From CAYQLT01 sp964418425 (GTDB taxonomy: Bacteria; Bacillota; Limnochordia; Limnochordales; Geochordaceae): DNA of 41,654 nt. Below are positions 31,894-39,397 of the stretch, in pieces. The stretch is from positions 1 through 41,654 of the forward strand of contig CAYQLT010000021.1 in NCBI GenBank assembly GCA_964418425.1, read 5' to 3'. The notes beneath the pieces were generated by a model that saw nothing but the letters and a program-made list of their open reading frames with translations, had not been told where the DNA came from and did not search any database. The translations under genes and the position numbers were made by a program. The stretch's first letter is position 1. Each line of letters begins with the position of its first letter.

Positions 31894-34893
31894 ATGACGG
31901 TCCAGGCCCAAAGCGGCCGCGAGCCTGCCGCCGGGAGCACAGGCTCGCAGGAGACGGTGCAGAGGGTTCAGGCCGTGGTGGTCGCCACCACCCACTGGGA
32001 CAGGGCCTGGTACGTCCCGTTCCAGGAGTTCCGCTGGGCGCTGGTGGAGCTGATCGACCGGGTCATCGCCATCCTGGAGGGTGACCCGCGCTATCGGGCG
32101 TTCATGCTGGACGGGCAGAGCGTGGTGGTGGAGGATTACCTGGAGATTCGGCCCGAGCGGGAGCCCACCCTGCGCCGGCTCGTCGCCGAGGGCCGCCTGC
32201 AGGTGGGCCCCTGGTATGTGCTCCCCGACGAGTATCTGGTCAGCCCCGAGGCGCTGGTGCGCAACCTGCTGAGGGGCATCCGCCTGGCCGACAGCTGGGG
32301 CGGGGCGATGCGCTGCGGCTACAACCCCGACTCCTTCGGCCACATCCGCCAGCTGCCCCAGATCCTGCAGGGCTTCGGGATCGGTTCGACCTTCTTTTGG
32401 CGCGGATTCGGCGACGAAGGGGAACGGGTCCCCAACGAGTTCTGGTGGCAGGCGCCCGACGGCAGCCGGGTGCTCGCCTCCTTCCTGCGCCTGGGGTACG
32501 GCAACGTCGGCCGGCTGGGGTATGCGTCCCGGGAGGGGGAGCTTCGCCCCTTCCGGCCGGACCCGGAGCTGGCCTGGCGCCAGGCCGCCTCGGTCATCGA
32601 TCTGCTGGCGCCTCATGCCGCGGCCGGCGTGGTGCTGCTGCTCAACGGCGGCGACCATCAGCTGCCGCAGCCCGAACTGCCGGACGTCATCGAACGTCTG
32701 CAGCGGGCCGGTTATCGGGTGGTGCACGGAACCCTGGACGACTACGTGGCGGCGGTGCGGGCACGAGGCCCGGAGCTTCCGGTCGTGGAAGGGGAGTTCA
32801 ACCGCGGACGCTACAGCCCCATCCTGCAGGGGGTTTACTCGACCCGCATGCCCCTCAAGCAGCGCAACTGGGCGGTGCAGCAGCTTTTGGAGCGCGTGGC
32901 AGAACCCGCGGCGGTCTTCGCCTGGCTTGGGGGTGGTGAGTACCCGGCCCGGGCGCTGGAACAGGCATGGCGGTGGCTTCTGCTCAACCACCCCCACGAT
33001 GACATCTGCGGCTGCAGCGCCGATCAGGTGCACCGGGAGATGGTGCACCGCTTCGACCAGGCGGAGCAGCTTGGCCGCATCGTGGCGCGGGAAAGCCTGC
33101 GGGCGCTGGCCGAGCGGGTGGCGGTGGGCGGCGAGCCGGCGATGGTTGTGTGGAACCTCTCTCCCCATCCTCGGGGCGGCGTCGCGTGTGTGTCGGTGCC
33201 GTTTGGGGAGGAGCAGCCACGGGCAGAGGCGCAGGTGGTTTTGGTCGACCCCGACGGCCGGGCGCATGACGTGCAGATCCTTGACGTGCGGGAGAGTTTC
33301 TGGGCCGAACCCCGGCGCACCCGGCGACGGTGGGTGCTGGACCTTGCCTTTGAAGCATCGCTTCCTGCGGCAGGCTACTGCGCGTATAACCTCGTGTGGC
33401 GAACGGCGGAGGCGCCCTCGGGGTCCGGCGGGGCGACGGAGCCGGCCCCTGCGCCCGGGCCCGCCACACCAGGTGCGGCCCGTGCGCCCGAGCCGGGCCC
33501 GGCGGAGCCCACCCGGGGGGTTCGGGTGGGGGCGGACGGCATGGAAAACGAGCACCTGCGGGTGCGGGTACATCCCGACGGGACGCTCTGGGTGGTTCAC
33601 AAGGCGACGGGTGCGGAGTTCGGCCCCCTGCACGTGCTGGAGGATACCGAAGACGCTGGCGACTCGTACGACTATTCGCCCGCCCCCCGGGGCAGCACGC
33701 TTTGGCTTACCGGCGGCAGTGCGGCGATGCGGTGGGTTCACACGGGTCCACTTCGGGCGACTCTGGAGCTCAAGCGGGAGCTTCAGCTGCCCGCCGCCCT
33801 CACCCCCGACCGTCAGGGCCGGTCGGGGGAGACGGTTTTTTGCCCGCTGGTGACCCGGGTGTCGCTGGACAGGGGGAGCCGGCGGCTGGAGTTTGTGACG
33901 GAGTTTCAAAACGCCGCCCGAGACCACCGGTTGCGGGCGTGGTTTTGCACCCCCCTGAGCGCTGGGGAGGTGCTGGTGGACGGCCACTTCGATCTTCTTC
34001 GCCGCCCGGTGGGCTTCGAGCCGCGGCCCGGCTGGGTGCAGCCGCCGGTGCCGACGGCGCCGTTTCGGCGGTTTGTGGCGGTGGCAGGGTCCGAATTGGG
34101 GTTAGGGGCCGCCGAGGGGCCGGGCGTCGGGGGAGATTCGCGCCGGGCATGCGGGGTCGGCCTGGCCCTTTTGACCCGTGGCCTTCCGGAGTATGAGGCG
34201 GTGGCCGCGGGGGCGCTGCCGGCGCCGCTCGCAGGGTTCGGCGGAGGGACGACCTCGGGCGAGGCGGGGGCCGCCGGGCCGGCGGGGTCGAGCGGCGTCT
34301 CGCTGGCATTGACCCTGCTTCGGAGCGTGGGATGGCTCTCCCGGGAGGACCTGCGGACCCGGCCCGGCCACGCGGGCCCCGCCATAGAGGTTCCCGAGGC
34401 GCAGGTGCTGGGGCAGCATCGATGGGAGTATGCGCTGGTGTGGTTCGACAGCCTGCAGGAGCTTTTGGAGCAGGCGGAAGCCTACCACAACCCGCCCGTG
34501 GCCGTGCGCGCCGATTCCTGCTTTGGCATGCTTTCCGAGGAGCTGGAAGCCTTGCATCAGCGGGGGCTTGTGCGGGGGCAAGCTCCGGCGCGCGACCTGC
34601 CGCCCCGCTCCAGCTACCTGGAGATCCTGCCCTGCGGTATCCCCTTGACGGCGCTCAAGCGCTCCGAGGACGGGCAGGATGTGGTGGTGCGGTTTGTCAA
34701 CCTCTTCGACGAGCCCCGGGAGGTGCAGGTGCGGACCGGCTTTGCCATAGTCCAGGCCTGCAAAGCCAGGCTCGACGAAACCCCCGTGCAGACCCTCGAG
34801 ACGGATGGCCAGCAGGTACGGCTGTCGGTGCGGTCTCGGGAGGTAGTGACCCTTCGCCTGCGGCCGCCGGGTGCTACCCCGGGACGGCGCTAG
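31894..34893 (+). CDS. Alpha-mannosidase, glycoside hydrolase family 38
   Basis: The 999-residue product has the GH38 catalytic domain at the N-terminus. H34-W-D36 (THWDRAWY) supplies zinc ligands, D146 in YNPDSFGHIRQLPQ is the likely nucleophile, and LNHPHDDICGCSADQVHREM carries the remaining zinc His. The rest is the beta-rich mannosidase C-terminal region (GVRVGADGMENEHLRV, RLEFVTEFQN, RHFEV-like segments), with Gly/Ala/Pro-rich inserts at roughly residues 510-540 and 775-800. No signal peptide is present, so it is probably cytoplasmic and acts on imported mannosides. ATG 31894 follows GTGGGGGATGTGGG. It is convergent with the IclR gene, with only 4 bp between stops. Confidence 0.93.
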   Translation: MTVQAQSGREPAAGSTGSQETVQRVQAVVVATTHWDRAWYVPFQEFRWALVELIDRVIAILEGDPRYRAFMLDGQSVVVEDYLEIRPEREPTLRRLVAEGRLQVGPWYVLPDEYLVSPEALVRNLLRGIRLADSWGGAMRCGYNPDSFGHIRQLPQILQGFGIGSTFFWRGFGDEGERVPNEFWWQAPDGSRVLASFLRLGYGNVGRLGYASREGELRPFRPDPELAWRQAASVIDLLAPHAAAGVVLLLNGGDHQLPQPELPDVIERLQRAGYRVVHGTLDDYVAAVRARGPELPVVEGEFNRGRYSPILQGVYSTRMPLKQRNWAVQQLLERVAEPAAVFAWLGGGEYPARALEQAWRWLLLNHPHDDICGCSADQVHREMVHRFDQAEQLGRIVARESLRALAERVAVGGEPAMVVWNLSPHPRGGVACVSVPFGEEQPRAEAQVVLVDPDGRAHDVQILDVRESFWAEPRRTRRRWVLDLAFEASLPAAGYCAYNLVWRTAEAPSGSGGATEPAPAPGPATPGAARAPEPGPAEPTRGVRVGADGMENEHLRVRVHPDGTLWVVHKATGAEFGPLHVLEDTEDAGDSYDYSPAPRGSTLWLTGGSAAMRWVHTGPLRATLELKRELQLPAALTPDRQGRSGETVFCPLVTRVSLDRGSRRLEFVTEFQNAARDHRLRAWFCTPLSAGEVLVDGHFDLLRRPVGFEPRPGWVQPPVPTAPFRRFVAVAGSELGLGAAEGPGVGGDSRRACGVGLALLTRGLPEYEAVAAGALPAPLAGFGGGTTSGEAGAAGPAGSSGVSLALTLLRSVGWLSREDLRTRPGHAGPAIEVPEAQVLGQHRWEYALVWFDSLQELLEQAEAYHNPPVAVRADSCFGMLSEELEALHQRGLVRGQAPARDLPPRSSYLEILPCGIPLTALKRSEDGQDVVVRFVNLFDEPREVQVRTGFAIVQACKARLDETPVQTLETDGQQVRLSVRSREVVTLRLRPPGATPGRR

Positions 34894-34897
34894 CCGG

Positions 34898-35764
34898 TCA
34901 CGGCCCGGCGTTGGCCAGTTCCGTGCGGCGGCTGGGGGCCAGGGCCAGGGATTGGGCCAGCTGGGCCGCAAGGGCCTGGGCCGCCGCTTTCAGGCGCTGC
35001 CCGATCTGCGCCAGGCGCTCCTCCGTGGCCTCAAAGGCCGGCATGGCGATGCTCATCCCGGTAGGGGGAAGGCCGGCGAGAACGGGCAAGGCCACCCCGA
35101 CCGCACACACCCCCTGGAAGCGCTCCTCCCGTAGCAGCGAGAAACCCCGCTCCCGGGTGGCGTTGAGGTCCTCGATGAGCTGCTCCACCGTTTGCAGGGG
35201 CCGGGCGCCAGGGCCCACGATGCCCGGCGGTATGGGGAGGATGGGGTCGGGGAAAAGCGCCCGCACCTCGGGCTCGGGCATGCAGGCCAGGATGGCCTTG
35301 CCGATGGCGGTGACGTACGCGGGCGACCGGTCGCCCGGCTGCACCACCACCCGCACCGGACGGGCGTTTTCCACCGTGGCTGTCACCACCAGGTCGCGCC
35401 CGTCAAGGATCCCGAGGTAGCCGACCTGATCGACCTCGCCCACCACGGCCCGCAACGTCCGAAGCGCCAGCTCCCGCAACGCATTGTGCTGGGCGTACAG
35501 CGCGCCCAGTTGCAATGCCAGAAAACCTGGCCGGAAACGGCGGGTGGCGGGATCACGCTCCAACAGTCCGCCCTCCAGCAGCGTGCTTGCCAGCCGAGAG
35601 ATGGCGCTTGGAGGAAGGCCTGTCACCCGGCTCATGTCGATGGCGCGCCACTCGGGCGCATAGGGCGTGAACAGACGGAGCAAGCGGATGGCCCGGCGCA
35701 CAGAGGAGAGCCCGCCGGGACGGCTGTTTTCGCTATGTGTAATCTCCGTGCGCATCACGCACAT
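34898..35764 (-). CDS. IclR-family transcriptional regulator
   Basis: The product is about 288 residues. The winged helix is SSVRRAIRLLRLFTPYAPEWRAIDMSRVTGLPPSAISRLASTLLEGGLLERDPATRRFRPG. The IclR effector domain follows, with YLGILDGRDLVVTATVE, SPAYVTAIGKAILACMPE, ERGFSLLREERFQGVCAVGVALPV and the end GMSIAMPAFEA. Such proteins sense small carboxylates or sugars. The start is ATG 35764 or ATG 35755, both inside the 3' end of cobA, so the gene may be coupled to the sulfate operon. What it controls is not evident; the neighbouring mannosidase and the GntR cluster are candidates. Confidence 0.9.
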   Translation of the reverse strand: MCVMRTEITHSENSRPGGLSSVRRAIRLLRLFTPYAPEWRAIDMSRVTGLPPSAISRLASTLLEGGLLERDPATRRFRPGFLALQLGALYAQHNALRELALRTLRAVVGEVDQVGYLGILDGRDLVVTATVENARPVRVVVQPGDRSPAYVTAIGKAILACMPEPEVRALFPDPILPIPPGIVGPGARPLQTVEQLIEDLNATRERGFSLLREERFQGVCAVGVALPVLAGLPPTGMSIAMPAFEATEERLAQIGQRLKAAAQALAAQLAQSLALAPSRRTELANAGP

Positions 35765-36590
35765 ATATTCGACGGCTTGCCGCCGAATTCCTCCCGTTCC
35801 CCGCGCAGACCCCATCCAGGACGGCCAATCCCTCCACTGCCTTCTCCCCGTCAACCTGGGAATGTCCGGAACCGCCCGCCAGCCGCACCACCTCGCCGAC
35901 GATGACGGTGCAGGGTGGCTCCAGCCCCGCCTCCCGCACGCAGGCCGCCAGGGTCGCCAGCGTGGCCACCACCCGTCGCTGCAGAGGGGTCGTGCCCATG
36001 GAGATGGCCGCCGCCGGAGTGGCGGGGCTGGCCCCGTGGCGGATGAGCGCGGCCGTGACCTCCTCCAGGGACCCCAGCCCCATGAGCACCACCAGGGTGG
36101 GAATGCGAGCCAGCGCCTCCCAGTCCGGCTGCCCCTCTCCCTGCGCCCGCTGCCCGGTGACCACGGCGAACCCCCAGGCCAGGCGCCGGTGCGTCACCGG
36201 GATGCCCTCGCTGGCCGGCACGGCCACCGCCGCGGTGACGCCCGGGATCACCTCCACCGGGACGTCGGCCTGCCGCAGCGCCGAAAGCTCTTCACCGCCC
36301 CGGCCGAACACAAAGGGGTCGCCCCCCTTCAGCCGCACCACGGTCTGCCCTGCTCGGGCCCTCTGCACCAGCAGGGCGCAGATGGCCTCCTGGCTGAGGT
36401 AGGGCCACCGGTGAACCGCAATCCGCTCCGCCTGCGGGGGCGCCTCCTGCAGCAGCAGGGGGTGAACCAGCCGGTCGTAGGCGACCACGTCCGCCCTGCG
36501 CAACACCCGGAGCCCCTTGACCGTGATCAGCCCCGGGTCACCCGGGCCGGCGCCCACCAGGTAGACCTTGCCCGGAAGCCCCCGGTTCAT
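35733..36590 (-). CDS. cobA: Uroporphyrinogen-III C-methyltransferase (SUMT)
   Basis: The 285-residue product shows the SUMT hallmarks: VYLVGAGPGDPGLITVKGLRVL, ADVVAYDRLVHPLLL, VRLKGGDPFVFGRGGEE, VEVIPGVTAAVAVPAS, GIPVTHR and PAAAISMGTTPLQRRVVATL. It methylates uroporphyrinogen III at C-2 and C-7 with SAM to give precorrin-2, the entry to sirohaem. The ATG overlaps the stop of the precorrin-2 dehydrogenase gene (ATGA). The C-terminal ~25 residues are beyond the normal end and overlap the iclR start. Confidence 0.95.
   Translation of the reverse strand: MNRGLPGKVYLVGAGPGDPGLITVKGLRVLRRADVVAYDRLVHPLLLQEAPPQAERIAVHRWPYLSQEAICALLVQRARAGQTVVRLKGGDPFVFGRGGEELSALRQADVPVEVIPGVTAAVAVPASEGIPVTHRRLAWGFAVVTGQRAQGEGQPDWEALARIPTLVVLMGLGSLEEVTAALIRHGASPATPAAAISMGTTPLQRRVVATLATLAACVREAGLEPPCTVIVGEVVRLAGGSGHSQVDGEKAVEGLAVLDGVCAGNGRNSAASRRIYVRDAHGDYT
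35748..35762. promoter_or_regulatory. Inverted repeat over the iclR start codon
   Basis: GTGCGCATCACGCAC is a 5-bp inverted repeat with a 5-nt loop. It lies across both candidate iclR start codons and could be an operator for autoregulation or a hairpin that limits translation. Confidence 0.35.
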
Positions 36591-37249
36591 CGTCCTGCCT
36601 CCATCCCGGCGGCCGCGTGGGCCCGCACCACGGACTCCACGCACCGGCGGGCGCCCTCCAAGTCGCCTCGGCGCAGGCGCCCCAGCGCGGGCGAATCCAC
36701 CAGGTCGTACCAGACCTGCCTGCGCACCGACGGATCCGGCACCCGGCGGCGCAGTTCGTCCCGCACGTTCCCAAGAAGCGCCGCCAGCCGTCCGTACTCC
36801 GGGCCGAGAAGGCGGGCGATGCGGTCTCGAACCCGCACCGCCAGGGCCGGGCAGCGCCCGCCGGTGGAGACGGCCACGGCCAGATCCCCGCTGCGATAGA
36901 CGGCCGGGGCCATGAAATGGCAGTGGTCGGGGTCGTCCACGGCGTTGAGCCAGGCGCCGCTGTGCTCCGCTTCCTCCCACACCCGCCGGTTGGTGGCAGG
37001 ATCCCCGGTGGCCGCGATGACCAGACAGGCGCCGGCCAGGTCCCCCTGCCGGTACGGCCGCCGGATGGCCCGGATGGCGCCCTCCTTGGCCCAGGACTCC
37101 ATCCGGGCGGTCAGTTGCGGCGCGATCACGGTGACGCAGGCGCCGCACTCCAAAAGCGAGGCGACCTTGCCTTCCGCCACCGTGCCCCCGCCCACCACCA
37201 CGCAGCGCCGCCCTTCAAGGCGCAGAAAGACCGGAAAGAGCAGGCTCAC
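36587..37249 (-). CDS. Precorrin-2 dehydrogenase / sirohydrochlorin ferrochelatase
   Basis: The 220-residue product starts LLFPVFLRLEGRRCVVVGGGTVAEGKVASLL, the NAD-binding fold of Met8p and the CysG N-terminal domain. ACLVIAATGDPATNRRVW, NAVDDPDHCHFMAPAVYRSGDLAVAVSTGGRCPALA and VRDRIARLLGPEYGRLAALL follow, all typical. It oxidises precorrin-2 to sirohydrochlorin and may insert iron to form sirohaem. Together with cobA it provides what is one fused gene (cysG) in enteric bacteria. The start is GTG 37249. Its place directly after the sulfate reduction genes fits the sirohaem need of the first enzyme of the operon. Confidence 0.95.
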   Translation of the reverse strand: MSLLFPVFLRLEGRRCVVVGGGTVAEGKVASLLECGACVTVIAPQLTARMESWAKEGAIRAIRRPYRQGDLAGACLVIAATGDPATNRRVWEEAEHSGAWLNAVDDPDHCHFMAPAVYRSGDLAVAVSTGGRCPALAVRVRDRIARLLGPEYGRLAALLGNVRDELRRRVPDPSVRRQVWYDLVDSPALGRLRRGDLEGARRCVESVVRAHAAAGMEAGR

Positions 37250-37321
37250 GCCGCAACCTCCTCCCCGCGGGCCCCACGGCCGGGCTGGCCCCGGCGCTGC
37301 CGCAAGCCGGGGGCCCGCCGT

Positions 37322-38545
37322 TCACGGGGCCTGCGCCCCTGCTCCCGCTCGCATGGCTGCTTCCATGAGCACCCGGGCCACCTCGGGGCGCACCACTTCG
37401 GGAGGCGGCAGCTCCCCGGCCCGCAGCATCGCCCGCACCCGGGTGCCGCTCAGCGACACCCGCTCGTGGGGCCCGTGGGGGCAGGTCTTGGACGACGCCA
37501 TCCCCCCGCAGCGGCGGCAGAAGAAGGCGTCCTCGAAGAACAGGGGGGTGATGCCCAGTGCGGAGGCGTCGAAGCGCTCGAAGATCCGGTGGGCGTCGTA
37601 GGGCCCGTAGAAGCCCCCGACCCCCGCGTGATCCCGGCCCACCACGAAGTGGGTGCAGCCGTAGTTCTTGCGCACCAGGGCGTGGAACACCGCCTCCCGC
37701 GGCCCGGCGTAGCGCATGGCCGCCGGGAAGGTGGCCAGCACAACCCGCTCGGACGGGTAGTAGTGCTGCAGCGCCTCGCGGTAGGCGAGAAGGCGAACCT
37801 CCGCGGGCAGGTCTTCGTCCCGCGTCTCGCCGACCAGCGGATGCAGGAGCAGCCCGTCCACCACCTCCAGGGCCGCCTTCTGGATGTACTCGTGGGCCCG
37901 GTGAACGGGATTGCGGGTTTGAAACCCCACGACCCGCCGCCACCCCCGCCGGGCGAACTCACGCCGGGTCATCGCCGGCGTGAGGGACAGCTCGGGAAAG
38001 GGCGGCTCGTAACGCAAGAGGGTCACAGGGCCGGCCACATACCGGTCGCCCTGCGCATACAGCGCCGCCACGCCGGGGTGGCGGAGATCTGTGGTTCCGA
38101 AGACCCGCGACGCCTCTCGCTCCCGGTCGTAGGAGAAGACCTCCTCGATGGCAAGCCGCGCGTACAGTCGCCCGTCCGGCCCGGCCAGCGCCAGCTCGTC
38201 CGGCGGGGCTCGCCGGGCAGTCCCCGAAAACAGGTCGCGGGCCTGCTCGTGGGAGACGGGCAGCACCACCGGAAGGGTCCACGGCAGCCCGGAGGGCAGG
38301 GTCATCTCCGTGACCACCGACTCGTAGGTCTCCCGGTTCATGAACCCTTCCAGGGGGCTGTACGCGCCGACGCCGAGAAGCTGCACGTCCTGCACGAGCC
38401 TTTGGGTCAACGTCAGAACGGGAAGCCGGCGGGCCTGCTCCAGGGCCTCCAGGGCGGCTTCGCCCTCGAGCAGGCGCCAGACCAGCTGCCCCCCGTGCGG
38501 GGCGATGGGCAGCACCGAACTCGTCTCAATCGCCACGGCGGCCAC
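37322..38545 (-). CDS. sat: Sulfate adenylyltransferase (ATP sulfurylase)
   Basis: The 407-residue product is a homo-oligomeric Sat. It contains GAYSPLEGFMNRETYESV, VGFQTRNPVHRAHEYIQK (the Q-x-R-N-P-x-H-x-x-H active-site motif), FVVGRDHAGVGGFYGPYDA and the phosphate-loop segment SLSGTRVRAMLRAGELPP. A zinc-type Cys/His group (FFCRRCGG...CPH) is near residues 345-360. It makes APS from ATP and sulfate. The GTG start (38545) lies inside the end of cysH, a 20-bp overlap. No APS kinase domain or gene is present, consistent with direct APS reduction. Confidence 0.96.
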   Translation of the reverse strand: MAAVAIETSSVLPIAPHGGQLVWRLLEGEAALEALEQARRLPVLTLTQRLVQDVQLLGVGAYSPLEGFMNRETYESVVTEMTLPSGLPWTLPVVLPVSHEQARDLFSGTARRAPPDELALAGPDGRLYARLAIEEVFSYDREREASRVFGTTDLRHPGVAALYAQGDRYVAGPVTLLRYEPPFPELSLTPAMTRREFARRGWRRVVGFQTRNPVHRAHEYIQKAALEVVDGLLLHPLVGETRDEDLPAEVRLLAYREALQHYYPSERVVLATFPAAMRYAGPREAVFHALVRKNYGCTHFVVGRDHAGVGGFYGPYDAHRIFERFDASALGITPLFFEDAFFCRRCGGMASSKTCPHGPHERVSLSGTRVRAMLRAGELPPPEVVRPEVARVLMEAAMRAGAGAQAP

Positions 38546-39293
38546 CCCCGTTCCCGCCGGAGAGCCCGGGCGACAGGTGAAGCCCGCACTCCTTGTGGGC
38601 GTCCTGTTCCCACCACCAGCGCCCGGCTCGCAGGTCTTCGCCGGGGGCCACCGGCCGTGTGCATGGGGCGCACCCGATGCTGGGGTACCCGCGGTCGTGC
38701 AAGACGTTGTAGGGAACGTCCCGGCGCCGGATGTACGCCCACACCTGCTCCCACGTCCAGTCGGCCAGGGGGTTCACCTTGACGATGCCGCCGTGGGCGC
38801 TGTCCAGCTCCACCTTGCGCACGCCCTCTCGGGTTGCAGCCTGTTCCCGGCGAAGCCCGGTGGCCCAGGCGGCGAGGGAAGCCAGGGCGCGCTCCAGGGG
38901 TTCCACCTTGCGCACGTGGCAGCAGAGCTGGCGCAGCTGCACGCTGCGGTAGAAGAGGTTCAGCCCGTGGGCCCGCACCATGGGTTCCACGCTCTCGGGC
39001 CGGGGGAAGTAGACCTCGATGTTCACGCCGTAGCGCTCCCGGATGCGGTCCATGAGCTGGTAGGTCTCGTCCGGCAGGCGGCCCGTGTCAATGGTGAAGA
39101 TGCGGCACCCGGCGCCGAGTTCGGCCAGCATGTCGATGAGCACCACATCTTCGGCGCCAAAGCTGGCCGCCAGGCCGAATTGCGGCCCGAAGGTCTCGCT
39201 TGCCCAGGCGAGCACGGCCTGAGCCGGCTCCTGCTCGAGACGTCGGGAGACCTCGGCGATCTCTTCAGGGCTGAGGCGCACAAGTTGCGTCAC
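38526..39293 (-). CDS. cysH: Adenylyl-sulfate (APS) reductase, assimilatory
   Basis: The 255-residue product has LAASFGAEDVVLIDMLAEL (PP-loop-like), FTIDTGRLPDETYQL and VNPLADWTWEQVWAYI, all CysH features. The catalytic Cys is in the C-terminal KECGLH. The cysteine pairs LCCHVRK and GCAPCTRP mark the [4Fe-4S] form that reduces APS rather than PAPS. It yields sulfite with thioredoxin as usual donor. GTG 39293 is preceded by AGGAGG with 8 nt spacing. It follows the sulfite reductase gene after a 104-bp gap. Confidence 0.95.
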   Translation of the reverse strand: MTQLVRLSPEEIAEVSRRLEQEPAQAVLAWASETFGPQFGLAASFGAEDVVLIDMLAELGAGCRIFTIDTGRLPDETYQLMDRIRERYGVNIEVYFPRPESVEPMVRAHGLNLFYRSVQLRQLCCHVRKVEPLERALASLAAWATGLRREQAATREGVRKVELDSAHGGIVKVNPLADWTWEQVWAYIRRRDVPYNVLHDRGYPSIGCAPCTRPVAPGEDLRAGRWWWEQDAHKECGLHLSPGLSGGNGGGRRGD

Positions 39294-39370
39294 GGGGAGT
39301 CCTCCTTCCTCGGGCTGCTGCGCTTTTCCGGGTTACGCACCGGACAGCTTGCGGTTGCACCGGGCCGGCG

Positions 39371-39386
39371 CCCGCAAGCCTGCGGG
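39371..39386. repeat. Inverted repeat between sulfite reductase and cysH
   Basis: CCCGCA (39371-39376) and TGCGGG (39381-39386) form a 6-bp stem with a 4-nt loop, in the gap after the sulfite reductase stop. There is no T-run; it may be a weak transcript-processing or attenuation site. Confidence 0.35.
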
Positions 39387-39397
39387 GGCCAGGGCGG

